A DNA stretch of 64,000 nt from Nocardia vermiculata NBRC 100427 (GCF_001613265.1 NZ_BDCA01000001.1:720252-784251), one strand, 5' to 3'. Shown: positions 23,912 through 33,212, counted from the stretch's first letter. Program-made: numbers and translations. Notes: a model not told the origin generated them from the letters alone.

Positions 23912-24262
23912 ATGACACGCACCGGAACACGGGTATCCGGCACGGCGTTCGACGAGGAGTTGTTCGTCCGTGCCACGGTCGAGTCGAGCGGCCGCTGTCC
24001 GGCGCGGGCGGACTATATCGAGATCTGTTTCGCGACGACCGAGGGCCGCTGGAAATGGTGTTTTCCGGAACCGGACCCCGCGGACGCGCTCGACGAACCC
24101 ATCACGGCGCTGGCGTTCACCCTGGACCAGTACGGCGCCCAGGCCCATCCGATCGTGGACGGCACGATCGGGCCTGCAATTCTCAGCGCGTCGGCCCTGC
24201 CGATGGTGCTTGCGGGCACACCGGTACATATCGCGCGCCGACTGGTCCTGCTGTGCCGCTGA
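23912..24262 (+). CDS. Small protein of unknown function
   Basis: 116 residues, not recognised. It is soluble and mixed alpha/beta by appearance, with aromatic stretches ADYIEICFATTEGRWKWCF and a C-terminal ALPMVLAGTPVHIARRLVL. No signal peptide or clear metal motif. It follows the second aldehyde dehydrogenase by 16 bp on the same strand and converges on the EthD-like gene, so it is probably the last gene of that operon. An in-frame GTG at 23903 is an alternative start. It could be a small pathway accessory protein. Confidence 0.65.
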   Translation: MTRTGTRVSGTAFDEELFVRATVESSGRCPARADYIEICFATTEGRWKWCFPEPDPADALDEPITALAFTLDQYGAQAHPIVDGTIGPAILSASALPMVLAGTPVHIARRLVLLCR

Positions 24263-24274
24263 CGGCGGCGCCGA

Positions 24275-24964
24275 TTACCCGGTGAGTACTACTTCCCGGG
24301 CGGCGAGGAACCAGGAGCGGGCGAACAGATCGCCGGGCTCGGCGCGAAAGTTGGTGCGGAACCAGTCGATTCGCGTGCGCAGGCCGACGACGTCGTCGAA
24401 GTACACCTCGTTCACCGCGTCGTAGACCGTGGTGGCCGCGGCGAGTGGATGGTTCTGGATGTAGGCCCGGCCCCGGGCCGCATCCGGTATCTCGACCGCG
24501 GCACCGGACGCCCCGACCGTGCCGGCATGTGTTTTCCATCGTTCGGCGAATTCGGCGGGGCTCAATTCCGGTGCGCGCACCGCGACGGCCATATGTTTGA
24601 GCCGGTCGCCGCCGTCGAACCAGCGGTGCTCGAGCCAGTCGTCACCGCGCATGACGTGTTCGCGGGCAACGACTTCCACCGCACCGGCCAGTACGGCCTC
24701 GGTCGTGGCGTCGTCGTCGTGTGCGGACCGCCAACGGTCGTGGCGGCGCAGATGACGCATATCACGGAACCATTCGGCCACCACCCCGTCGTGTTCGGCG
24801 CCGGGGCCGGTCAGATCGGGCAGCACGGTACACACCGCCACCCGCACCGGCCGCATTCCCCCGGGGGCATCGGCCGCGGCAGCGCACAGCAGCGGCCACT
24901 GCCGGGCGAAGTCGCCGGACGGCAGGTCGGGGTTGCGGGTTGCGAAACGAAGCCGTTTGATCAC
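24275..24964 (-). CDS. EthD-like protein with two similar halves
   Basis: 229 residues. Both halves carry the EthD signature of a small dimeric alpha/beta barrel: LPSGDFARQWPLLCA near the start and LSPAEFAERWKTHAG in the second half. EthD-type proteins are needed in P450-dependent ether degradation (EthABCD) and some quinone or CoA pathways. GTG start at 24964 overlaps the stop of the upstream oxidoreductase gene (GTGA), so the genes are coupled. A longer open frame upstream lies wholly inside that gene and is rejected. Confidence 0.8.
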   Translation of the reverse strand: MIKRLRFATRNPDLPSGDFARQWPLLCAAAADAPGGMRPVRVAVCTVLPDLTGPGAEHDGVVAEWFRDMRHLRRHDRWRSAHDDDATTEAVLAGAVEVVAREHVMRGDDWLEHRWFDGGDRLKHMAVAVRAPELSPAEFAERWKTHAGTVGASGAAVEIPDAARGRAYIQNHPLAAATTVYDAVNEVYFDDVVGLRTRIDWFRTNFRAEPGDLFARSWFLAAREVVLTG

Positions 24965-27900
24965 GAGGTCACCTCCGACACCTCGGCGGTATCGGTCACC
25001 GTACTCCGCGGGCCGGATTCGCGACGCCATTCCGCCACTTTCTCCCGCCACCGGGCGACGGCACGTTCCTTGATCGGTCCGTATCCCTTGATCTCGGCCG
25101 CCGATCGTGCCATCCGTACCCGGTCGTCGTAGTTCGCCGGCGCTCCCAGATCGGTGAGTTCGGCGACCAGCTGCGCGTATTCGGCGATCACCGCCCGTTC
25201 GGTACGCCGATCGCGGTCCAGGCCGAACGGATCGAACGGGGTGCCGCGCAGCCGCTTCATGCGCCGCAGCACCCGGAATCCGAGGGCGTACAGGGTGCCC
25301 GCGGGGAGCTTTCGCCGCATCCCCAGGCGACGCAGGAACGGCGGATGCAGGTGATAGGTCAGCGCATAGCCGCCGGCTATGCCGAGTTCGGTGGCGACCG
25401 CGTCGTAATCGGTGGCCAGTTGTAGGCGTGCGACCTCGTATTCGTCCTTGTAGGTGAGCAGCGCGAACCAGGTATCGGCCACGGCGCGGGTCAATGCCCA
25501 TTCGCGATCGGGCCCGTCCTGCGCCGCAGTGTGTTCCACCAGATCGAGGTAGCGGCCGGCCAGGGCGCGGTGCTGATAGTCGACGACCTGCGCGGCCCGC
25601 CGAAGCAGCACCTCGTACAGCTCGTCGGGCAGGGCGCGGCCGGCGAGCAGGGGTGCGGCGGCCGCGGTGGCGGCCGCACTGGGTTCGTACCCGCCGGCAG
25701 TCGGGGCCGTGGCCGGGCCCTGCAATGCCTGGGCGACCGCCTCCGGATCGTGCGCGAGCCGACGACCCCATTCGAAGGCGAGCCGGTTGTCGGCTGCCGC
25801 CCGGCCGCGCCCGGCCAGCGCCCGTTCGATGTCGGCCGCCGACACCGGCAGCCCACCGAGTTGGAATGCGGCGCCCAACAGCACCACATTGGCGGGGAGG
25901 TGGTCGCCGAAGACCCTGTCCGCCACCACGCGTGCGTCGACCACTCGGGTCCGCTCGGAACCGATGTGAGCGGCGATCGCGGCTTCCAGGTCCGCGACGG
26001 CGGGTGCTTCGGTGTGACTCTGCAGCATGGCAGCCGTGGGTGTGAGAGTGCGGTCGACCACCGCGAGCGCCCGGCCCGCCTGTGCTTTCGACAGTTGTTC
26101 GGCACCCGCGGCCTGCAGGATGTCACCGGACAGGTACAGGTCGGCCCCGCCGCTGCTCACCGCGGCCGCGCGCAGGCTCGCCCGGTCGGTTGCGAGATGC
26201 AGATGTGAGACCACTGCCCCGGCCTTCTGCGACAGGCCGGTCTGGTCCATACCGCCGACCATCCAGCCGGCCGCCTCCGCGGCACGCACGAGAATGCGGT
26301 TGGCGGTGACGATTCCGGTGCCGCCGATTCCGGTGAAATAGATGCTGTACCGATCGTGGACCGGTGGTGCCGGCGGCTCCGGCAGGACCCCCGACGGCAG
26401 TTCGGGCCGCACTCGCGCGCCTCGGCCTCGCGGGCGCCCACCGGCTTTCGGCGTAATCGTCACGAAGGACGGACAGTCACCTTCCAGACAGGTGTAGTCG
26501 CGATTGCAGGAGGAATCGTGGATGCGGCGCTTGGTCCCGAATTCGGTCTGCACCGGGAGCACCGACAGGCAGTTGCTCTTCGTACCGCAATCGCCGCAGC
26601 CCTCACAGACGGCCTCGTTGATGATCACCCGGCGGGGCGGCTCGGGTTGCAGTCCCCGCTTGCGTAGACGTCTTGCCTCGGCCGCGCACTGCTGGTCGTA
26701 GATGATCACCGAAACACCGGGTACGGTCCGCAGTCGCTGCTGCACCTGCGCCAGCGCATCGCGCCCGAGCACCCGGACGCCCGCCGCCCAGCGGGCCCGT
26801 CGTCCGTAGCGACCGGGATCCTCGGCGCAGACCACGATCTCGCGTACCCCCTCGGCCTGCAGCGACCGCGTGAGCGCCGGAACATCCTGGGCACCGGTGA
26901 CGTCCTGGCCGCCGGTCATCGCCACCGCGGCGTTGTAGAGGATCTTGAAGGTGATGTCGGTGCCGGCGGCCACACTGGCGCGGATGGCGAGAATGCCGGA
27001 GTGGGTGAGCGTCCCGTCGCCCAGGTTCTGGATCAGGTGGGGTTCGTTCACGAACGGCGACAGGCCGATCCACGGCACTCCTTCGGCACCCATCGGCGTG
27101 GGTGGCAGTGTTCTCAGGTCGCTGTTGCGGGCCTCGAAGTACATGATTCCGTGACAACCGACGCCACCGCCGACGAGTGCGTCCTCGGGCGCCACGGTGG
27201 AGCGGTTGTGGGGACATCCACTGCAATAGGCGGGCGCACGCGCGGGGGTGACCAGAAGTGGCAACTCGCGCCGCGGTGTGACGGCCGGACGCAGGTCCGC
27301 CAGCACCCGGCCCAGTATCTCGCCGATCGCCTTCGGTTCCAGTACCCCGGAGGAGGCGACCAGCGGTTGCCGCTGCCCGTCGCGCTTACCCAGCACCGGA
27401 ACCCGACTGCCCGCCTCGTGCAGCACGGCACGCAGCTGGGTTTCGACGAAGGGGCGTTTCTCCTCGATCACCAGTACTCGCCGGACCGATTCGGCGAATT
27501 CGACGGCGGTGGGTTCCACCAGTGGATAGGTCATCCCGAGGCGCAGGATCCGCACCCCGGCCGCGGCCAGATCCGCCAGGCCGACGCCGCATTCGGACAG
27601 GGCCTGTACGGCATCGAAATAGGTTGCGCCGGAACAGACTATGCCCAGCTCTGCGGTGGCGGGGCCGATTGTGCGATCGAGCCCGTTGCGCCGGGCGTAG
27701 GTCTGCGCGGCGCGCAGCCGATGCTCGTTGATCAGTTGTTCCTGGCCGGGTACCGCGTGTGGTCCGATCGTGGCCTGCGGTCGATGTTCCCAGCGCTGCC
27801 CGTCGATCCGCAGGTCCGGGTCGGTGTAGTCGTGCCGGTCGAGTTCGAGGTCCACGGTGCCGATGCCGTCGGCCACGGCGGTGACGACCTTGAGGCCCAC

Positions 27901-28443
27901 CCAGCATCCGGCATACCGCGACATCCGAAAGGCATGCACACCGAGATCGAGCACGTCCTGCTGATCACCGGGGAACAGCACCGGCATCCCCGCGTCGGCG
28001 AAGGTGTACTGGCTGTCACAGGCCAGGGTCGACGATTTCGCCGCCGGGTCGTCGCCACAGAAGGCGACCGCACCGCCGCCGGGCCCGGCCCCCATCGCAT
28101 TGGCGTGCTTGAGCACGTCCCCGGACCGATCCAGCCCGGGCCCCTTGCCGTACCAGGCTCCTACGACTCCGTCGACCTCGTGGTACGGCAGGGCGGCTCC
28201 CATCTGACTCCCCCACACGGTGGCCGCCGCCAGCTCCTCGTTGAGGCCCGGGCGGTGCACGACCCGACGGCGTTGCGGATCCGGGCGTTCGAGTTCCAGA
28301 TCGAAACCGCCCAGCGGTGAGCCCGGATAGCCGGAAACCATTGTCGCGGTGGTTCTTCCGTCGCGTTCGTCGAGTTCCTCGCGCACCGCCAGCAGCCGCA
28401 CCAGCGCCTGCACCCCCGACAGCACCGGTGTCGCAGCCGTCAC
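24961..28443 (-). CDS. Indolepyruvate (2-oxoacid):ferredoxin oxidoreductase, fused form
   Basis: 1160 residues. The N-terminal TPP-enzyme half starts with TMVSGYPGSPLGGFD; a central Cys-rich ferredoxin region (ICEGCGDC-like CEGCGDCGTKSNC, then CNRDYTCLEGDCPSF) binds Fe-S clusters; the gamma-like domain has GIGGTGIVTANRILVRAA and DQTGLSQKAGAVVSH. It oxidatively decarboxylates arylpyruvates or branched 2-oxoacids to acyl-CoA, giving reduced ferredoxin. That reduced ferredoxin could serve the oxygenases of the island, which is inference. It overlaps both operon neighbours by 4 bp. Confidence 0.93.
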   Translation of the reverse strand: MTAATPVLSGVQALVRLLAVREELDERDGRTTATMVSGYPGSPLGGFDLELERPDPQRRRVVHRPGLNEELAAATVWGSQMGAALPYHEVDGVVGAWYGKGPGLDRSGDVLKHANAMGAGPGGGAVAFCGDDPAAKSSTLACDSQYTFADAGMPVLFPGDQQDVLDLGVHAFRMSRYAGCWVGLKVVTAVADGIGTVDLELDRHDYTDPDLRIDGQRWEHRPQATIGPHAVPGQEQLINEHRLRAAQTYARRNGLDRTIGPATAELGIVCSGATYFDAVQALSECGVGLADLAAAGVRILRLGMTYPLVEPTAVEFAESVRRVLVIEEKRPFVETQLRAVLHEAGSRVPVLGKRDGQRQPLVASSGVLEPKAIGEILGRVLADLRPAVTPRRELPLLVTPARAPAYCSGCPHNRSTVAPEDALVGGGVGCHGIMYFEARNSDLRTLPPTPMGAEGVPWIGLSPFVNEPHLIQNLGDGTLTHSGILAIRASVAAGTDITFKILYNAAVAMTGGQDVTGAQDVPALTRSLQAEGVREIVVCAEDPGRYGRRARWAAGVRVLGRDALAQVQQRLRTVPGVSVIIYDQQCAAEARRLRKRGLQPEPPRRVIINEAVCEGCGDCGTKSNCLSVLPVQTEFGTKRRIHDSSCNRDYTCLEGDCPSFVTITPKAGGRPRGRGARVRPELPSGVLPEPPAPPVHDRYSIYFTGIGGTGIVTANRILVRAAEAAGWMVGGMDQTGLSQKAGAVVSHLHLATDRASLRAAAVSSGGADLYLSGDILQAAGAEQLSKAQAGRALAVVDRTLTPTAAMLQSHTEAPAVADLEAAIAAHIGSERTRVVDARVVADRVFGDHLPANVVLLGAAFQLGGLPVSAADIERALAGRGRAAADNRLAFEWGRRLAHDPEAVAQALQGPATAPTAGGYEPSAAATAAAAPLLAGRALPDELYEVLLRRAAQVVDYQHRALAGRYLDLVEHTAAQDGPDREWALTRAVADTWFALLTYKDEYEVARLQLATDYDAVATELGIAGGYALTYHLHPPFLRRLGMRRKLPAGTLYALGFRVLRRMKRLRGTPFDPFGLDRDRRTERAVIAEYAQLVAELTDLGAPANYDDRVRMARSAAEIKGYGPIKERAVARWREKVAEWRRESGPRSTVTDTAEVSEVTS

Positions 28444-29696
28444 GGATAGACCTCGGGATCGACGTAAGCGAAACCACCACCTTTGATCACCGCACGCATC
28501 AGCGAATGATCCTGTAGCACAGTAATATCCGCAGTGGGGTCACCGTCGACGACGATCAGGTCGGCAAGTTTTCCGGCCCGGATCTCGCCGACGTCCAACC
28601 GTGCCGCAGGCCCCATGTTCCGGGTGGCGGTGTGGATGGCCTCGATCGGCGACATATCCACCAGCTCCACATATCGCTGTAGTTCCGCGGCGTAGGTGCC
28701 GTGCCGGGTCCACTGATGCCCGAAATCACCACCGGACAGAATCGAGATACCGGCGGCCTTCAACTTGTGCAGGCCGTCGACCTGGGCCCGCAGTTCGTCG
28801 CGATACCCCGAGGCGTCGACTCGATCCGCGGTCATCCCCCAGCGCTCGGCATGTCCGGACACCACCGCGTACAGGTAGTGCAGCCCCGGGCAGACCCACA
28901 CATCGTCGCGGCGCGCCTCGAGCGCGCCGAGTGCCTTGTCGTCCAGGAAGCAGGCGTGATGAATGATCCGCACCCCGGTGCGTGCCGCCATCGCCACACT
29001 CTCGGCCCCGCGCGCGTGCACGGTCACGAACGCGCCGTACCGATCGGCTACTTCCACTGCCGCCGAGAGCATCTCGTCGTTCATATAGACGTCGTCGGAC
29101 GGAAACTCCGGCATCACGCCGTCACCGGAGATGAACAACTTGAGTGAACGCACCCCGCTGTCGCACTGGCGCGCGACGACCTCACGGATATCGCGGACGC
29201 CGCTCACCACCTCCATCAGACCGCCCTCTTCACCGCCGAGACCGCCCGCTTCGGCAATCATCGCGCCACTGGGAACGAGGCGTGGGCCGGGAATCAGTCC
29301 GCGTTGCACGGCATCGTCGATGAGCAGGTCGTCCTCCGGCTGCGTGACTCCGGCGCCGATCAGCAGCGTATAGCCGCTCTGCAGATAGGTTTTCGCCACC
29401 GCCGCGACGTCGAGCAGGTGCGGCCCGGGCGCCGTGGCGGCGACGGCCGCATGATCGAAGACGAAGTCGAGCGGCCAGCTGATGTGGGTATGCGCGTCGC
29501 CGAGTCCGGGCAGCACCGTGGCGCCGCGCAGGTCGACCACTCGCACGTTCGCCCGATCGACCGGGATCTCGGTGCCGATCGAGACTTCGACGATCCGATC
29601 ACCCTCGATCAATACCGAACCCGGCCGGGGCCGTTCGGCCGGATCACCGTCGCAGGTGAGTACCCGCCCGTTGGTCAGCAGCATTCGCTCCGTCAT
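28440..29696 (-). CDS. Amidohydrolase (imidazolonepropionase/prolidase-like)
   Basis: 418 residues. It has the HTH metal pair in LGDAHTHISWPLDF, a carboxylated-lysine or equivalent region (SLKLFISGDGVMPE), VTVHARGAES, RIIHHACFLD and the late SGGDFGHQWTRHG. This subgroup includes Xaa-Pro dipeptidases, organophosphate or carbamate hydrolases and aryl-amidases. First gene of the three-gene unit with the oxoacid oxidoreductase and EthD-like protein. A palindrome copy lies 19 bp upstream. It is the sixth amidohydrolase-superfamily gene in the island. Confidence 0.87.
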   Translation of the reverse strand: MTERMLLTNGRVLTCDGDPAERPRPGSVLIEGDRIVEVSIGTEIPVDRANVRVVDLRGATVLPGLGDAHTHISWPLDFVFDHAAVAATAPGPHLLDVAAVAKTYLQSGYTLLIGAGVTQPEDDLLIDDAVQRGLIPGPRLVPSGAMIAEAGGLGGEEGGLMEVVSGVRDIREVVARQCDSGVRSLKLFISGDGVMPEFPSDDVYMNDEMLSAAVEVADRYGAFVTVHARGAESVAMAARTGVRIIHHACFLDDKALGALEARRDDVWVCPGLHYLYAVVSGHAERWGMTADRVDASGYRDELRAQVDGLHKLKAAGISILSGGDFGHQWTRHGTYAAELQRYVELVDMSPIEAIHTATRNMGPAARLDVGEIRAGKLADLIVVDGDPTADITVLQDHSLMRAVIKGGGFAYVDPEVYP

Positions 29697-29714
29697 CAGC
29701 GACCTCCAGTACTG

Positions 29715-29728
29715 AGCGAGTACTCACT
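29715..29728. promoter_or_regulatory. Island palindrome at the right end of the regulon
   Basis: AGCGAGTACTCACT matches 9 of 12 informative positions and resembles the site at 13177 (two differences fewer than chance would suggest). It lies 19 bp upstream of the amidohydrolase at 28440-29696 and 187 bp upstream of the flavoprotein. It is the last copy seen going right. Confidence 0.55.
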
Positions 29729-29914
29729 TTATCACCGCGACACCACTCACGAGAGGGAAATTCTTGTATTCGAGAATCTCACATCCGTCGGGTGGGTTCG
29801 CAGTGGAATGCCGCGATCGGACACCCCGGTTCCCCCACCTGCACCCATCCAGCTGTCACCATGGTTGCGGACCGACCGTCCCCAGCCGACGAATCACCGA
29901 AGGAGTGTGGTCGC

Positions 29915-31294
29915 ATGCCCGCCGAAACGCCCGAATCCGTGGACGCCGTCGTCATCGGAATGGGCCCCGGGGGCGAATCCGTCGCCACCGAACTGGCCCG
30001 GTCGGGGCTCGCGGTCGTCGGCGTCGAGGGGCGACTGGTCGGCGGCGAATGCCCGTACTACGCGTGTATCCCGACCAAGATGATGGTCCGGGCCGCCACC
30101 ACTCTCGCCGAGGCGCGACGGGTCGGCACTCTCGCGGGAAGCGCTCGGGTACAACCGGATTGGTCCCCGGTAGCACAGCGAATCCGCGACGAAGCCACCG
30201 ACAACTGGGACGACACCACCGCCGTGGAGCGCTTCGAGTCCGCCGGCGGCACCTTCGTGCGCGGCTGGGGCACCATCACCGGCCCGGGCGCGGTCCGCGT
30301 CGACACCGCCGACGGACCACGGGAGTTCCGGGCGCAGCGCGCGATCGTCCTCAACCCCGGCACCGCCCCGGCCGTACCGCCCATCGAGGGCCTGGCCGAT
30401 ACGCCGTACTGGACCAACCGGGACGCGGTGACCGCCACCGAAGTGCCCGAATCGATCATCGTGCTGGGCGGCGGACCGGTGGGCACGGAATTCGCACAGA
30501 TCTTCGCGCGGTTCGGCGCCGAGGTGACGATGATCGTGCGCAGCAGGTTGCTGCCCCGCGCCGAACCGGAGGCCGCCGACACCGTGACCCAGGTGTTCGC
30601 CGAGGAGGGGATCTCGGTCCGCACCGGAGTCGAGACCGTCCGCATCGACCACGACGGCAGCTATTTCACCCTGCGGCTGAGCAGCGGCGATCCGGTGCGG
30701 GCCCGGCGACTGCTGGTGGCCACCGGCCGGCACACCGATCTCGGCGCGCTCGGCATCGGCACGATCGGCCTGGACGAGGGCGCCCGCGGGATCGAGGTCG
30801 ACGAGCGGATGCGCGCCGCCGAAGGGGTGTGGGCGATCGGCGATGTCACCGGACACGGCGCCTACACCCACATGTCGATGTATCAGGCCCGCATCGCCAC
30901 CGCGGACATCCTCGGGTCTCCTGGCTCGCCCGCGAGTTATCACGCGGTCCCCAACGTCACCTTCACCGAACCCGAGGTCGGCTCGGTGGGAATGACCGAG
31001 GCAGAAGCCCGCGAGGCCGGTATCACCGTGTGGATCGGCCGCGCCGACATTCCCTCCACCCCACGCGGCTGGATTCACGGTGCCGGTAATGCCGGATTCA
31101 TCAAGCTGGTCGCCGACGCGGACCGCGGCATCCTCGTCGGTGCCAGTTCGGTGGGCCCGGCCGGCGGTGAAGTACTGGGCGCACTCACCGTCGCGGTCCA
31201 CGCGCAGGTGCCGGTGACCGCATTGCGCGACATGATCTACGCGTACCCCACCTTCCATCGGGCTATCGAGACCGCCCTGGCCGACCTCGGCTGA
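29915..31294 (+). CDS. FAD-dependent pyridine nucleotide-disulfide oxidoreductase
   Basis: 459 residues. FAD-binding GMGPGG (residues 15-20), redox disulfide Cys46-x4-Cys51 in GGECPYYACIPTKMM, NAD-binding GGGPVGTEFAQ, the WAIGDVTGHG FAD motif and a C-terminal dimerisation domain with HAQVPVTALRDMIYAYPTFH. It resembles dihydrolipoamide dehydrogenase and mercuric reductase-like proteins, but lacks adjacent E1/E2 genes. The terminal YPTFHRAIE region fits this group. ATG at 29915 has AAGGAG upstream; a frame extending to 29792 does not. It is the last gene with a palindrome in its divergent gap. Confidence 0.9.
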   Translation: MPAETPESVDAVVIGMGPGGESVATELARSGLAVVGVEGRLVGGECPYYACIPTKMMVRAATTLAEARRVGTLAGSARVQPDWSPVAQRIRDEATDNWDDTTAVERFESAGGTFVRGWGTITGPGAVRVDTADGPREFRAQRAIVLNPGTAPAVPPIEGLADTPYWTNRDAVTATEVPESIIVLGGGPVGTEFAQIFARFGAEVTMIVRSRLLPRAEPEAADTVTQVFAEEGISVRTGVETVRIDHDGSYFTLRLSSGDPVRARRLLVATGRHTDLGALGIGTIGLDEGARGIEVDERMRAAEGVWAIGDVTGHGAYTHMSMYQARIATADILGSPGSPASYHAVPNVTFTEPEVGSVGMTEAEAREAGITVWIGRADIPSTPRGWIHGAGNAGFIKLVADADRGILVGASSVGPAGGEVLGALTVAVHAQVPVTALRDMIYAYPTFHRAIETALADLG

Positions 31295-31383
31295 TCCGCG
31301 GATCTCACGGTTCCGGTCGCGGGAATCGGCATTCACCCGCATAATCGGCGCGCACCACCCGAGAAGCCGCATGCGGAGGAAAT

Positions 31384-31839
31384 ATGCTGACACTGCAGGA
31401 GATTTCGGACCGATTCGAGATCGAGGATCTGATGGTCCGATACTCCCACGCGGTGGATACCCAGCAGTGGGAGCTGCTGGACGAGGTGTTCACCGCCGAC
31501 GCCCGGATCGACTACTCGGCGATGGGCGGCGCCTGCGGCGGCCTCACCGAGATCAAGCAGTTCCTCGCCTCGGTGATGCCCAACTTCCTGGCCTTCCAGC
31601 ACGCGATCAGCAATTCCTCGATCACCGTCGACGGCGAAACCGCGACGGGACGGACCATGTGCCAGAACCCGATGCTGGTCGGTGCGGCCGACGGTGAACA
31701 GAACCTGATGCTGTGCGGGCTGTGGTATCTGGACACCTTCCGCCGCGTCGACGGCAGGTGGCGGATCGCCGAGCGGGTCGAAGAGAAGAGCTACATGTTC
31801 CTCGCCGCGGCACCGGGCGCCCAGCAACAGCCCGGCTAG
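31384..31839 (+). CDS. SnoaL-like (scytalone dehydratase-type) protein
   Basis: 151 residues with the SnoaL_4 layout: LQEISDRFEIEDLMVRYSHAVDTQQWELLDEVF at the start, FQHAISNSSITVDGETATGRT in the middle and WYLDTFRRVDGRWRIAER at the end. It could be a dehydratase, an isomerase or a ring-hydroxylating-type beta-subunit-like protein. GGAGGA precedes the ATG. It lies 89 bp after the flavoprotein and may belong to the same unit as the last gene of the island. Confidence 0.82.
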   Translation: MLTLQEISDRFEIEDLMVRYSHAVDTQQWELLDEVFTADARIDYSAMGGACGGLTEIKQFLASVMPNFLAFQHAISNSSITVDGETATGRTMCQNPMLVGAADGEQNLMLCGLWYLDTFRRVDGRWRIAERVEEKSYMFLAAAPGAQQQPG

Positions 31840-31903
31840 AACCTGTTACAGTTCGCGCCGTGGAGCTCGACTATTCTTCACCGATTCATTCCGGGGCGGC
31901 AGC

Positions 31904-33118
31904 GTGATCGCGGATTTCACCGAGCACTGGCTGCTGTACTGCTCTATTCCGGTGGTCGCGGCTCTGATCGGCTGGACCACCAAGCTGGTCGCCGTCGAAA
32001 TGCTGTGCCGCCCGCTGGAATTCCGCGGTATCCGGCCCTGGTTCGGCTGGCAGGGCGTCATCCCGAAGGCCGCCCCGCGGATGGCCACCATCGCGGTCGA
32101 TCTGATGTTCTCGCGACTGATCGATCCGCAGGAAATCCTCGGCCGGATCGACGTCGGCGAACTCACCCGCACGCTGCGCGAACCGCTCGACGACGCGGTC
32201 TCCCATACCGTGCACGAACTGATGATGCGGTACGAACCGCGCCTGTGGGTGAGCATGCCCGATTTCGCGCGCGAGGCCATGATCCGCCGGGTCCAGCGTG
32301 ACGTTCCGGGACTCATCGACGAGGTCGTCACCGATCTGCGCACCAACCTCGACCAGGTCATGGATCTGCGATCCATCGCCATCGATACGCTGGTCAACGA
32401 CAAAGCACTGCTGGTGAAGATGATCCGCCGCGTCGGGTCGAACGAACTACGCTTCATCGTCCGCTCGGGACTGCTGTTCGGCACCATCCTCGGCTTCGTG
32501 CAGATGATCACCTGGGCCTTCACCCATTCCTCCTGGCTGATGCCACTGTTCGGCGGTTTCACCGGGCTGGTCACCGACTGGCTGGCCCTGCAGATGATCT
32601 TCCGGCCGGTGCGCCCGCTGCGAATCTTCGGCATCACGATCTGGCAGGGACTGTTCCACAAACGCCGCGAGCAGGTGTGCGTGGACTACGGCGATCTGAT
32701 CGCCACCGAGATTCTCACGCCCGCCAAGATGTTGGAGGCGGTGCTGGACGGCGAGCGATCGGATCGGCTGGCCTCGATCCTGGCGCGACGCATGGACGAG
32801 TTCATCGATACTCAGACCGCCCCCGCACGACCGGTGGTGATGTTGGTCGCGGGCGATTCGATCACCCGGGTCAAACGTGAGATCGTCCCCGAGATGCTGG
32901 CCTACATCCGCAGCGCCGCAGCCGGTTTCGAGGACCACGCGATGCGAACCCTGGATCTGCGGAATCTGGTGATCGAGAAGACCCGCCAGCTCACCGATGA
33001 CGAATACGAGGGTCTGCTGCGCCCCGCGTTCAAACAGGACGAATGGAAGCTGGTCGCCATCGGCGGTGTGCTGGGCTTCCTGGTCGGTGAACTACAGGTG
33101 CATCTTCTGCTCAGCTGA
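31904..33118 (+). CDS. DUF445-family membrane protein
   Basis: 404 residues. An N-terminal membrane segment (YCSIPVVAALIGWTTKLVAV) leads into MLCRPLEFRGI and a soluble helical part; two further membrane segments (RSGLLFGTILGFVQMITWAF and WLMPLFGGFTGLVTDWLALQ) are followed by a repeat of the first domain (MIFRPVRPLRIFGITIWQGL); a final segment is near the C-terminus. The duplicated MxxxPxxxxxxxG pattern is typical of DUF445. Function unknown. GTG start at 31904. It lies outside the palindrome regulon. Confidence 0.85.
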   Translation: MIADFTEHWLLYCSIPVVAALIGWTTKLVAVEMLCRPLEFRGIRPWFGWQGVIPKAAPRMATIAVDLMFSRLIDPQEILGRIDVGELTRTLREPLDDAVSHTVHELMMRYEPRLWVSMPDFAREAMIRRVQRDVPGLIDEVVTDLRTNLDQVMDLRSIAIDTLVNDKALLVKMIRRVGSNELRFIVRSGLLFGTILGFVQMITWAFTHSSWLMPLFGGFTGLVTDWLALQMIFRPVRPLRIFGITIWQGLFHKRREQVCVDYGDLIATEILTPAKMLEAVLDGERSDRLASILARRMDEFIDTQTAPARPVVMLVAGDSITRVKREIVPEMLAYIRSAAAGFEDHAMRTLDLRNLVIEKTRQLTDDEYEGLLRPAFKQDEWKLVAIGGVLGFLVGELQVHLLLS

Positions 33119-33212
33119 GCATCCGACAGCCTCCAACAGTCACTGACCTGCGGATTCGCCGATCAACGCGGTCATCGGTTATTGTTTTTCTCGCACCGCC
33201 GCGAGGCGGCAT

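Noticed and set aside
24965..25771. Upstream extension of the EthD-like frame
   Set aside because: It lies wholly inside the oxidoreductase gene in a different frame and reads as low-complexity sequence; the GTGA overlap gives a good start at 24964.
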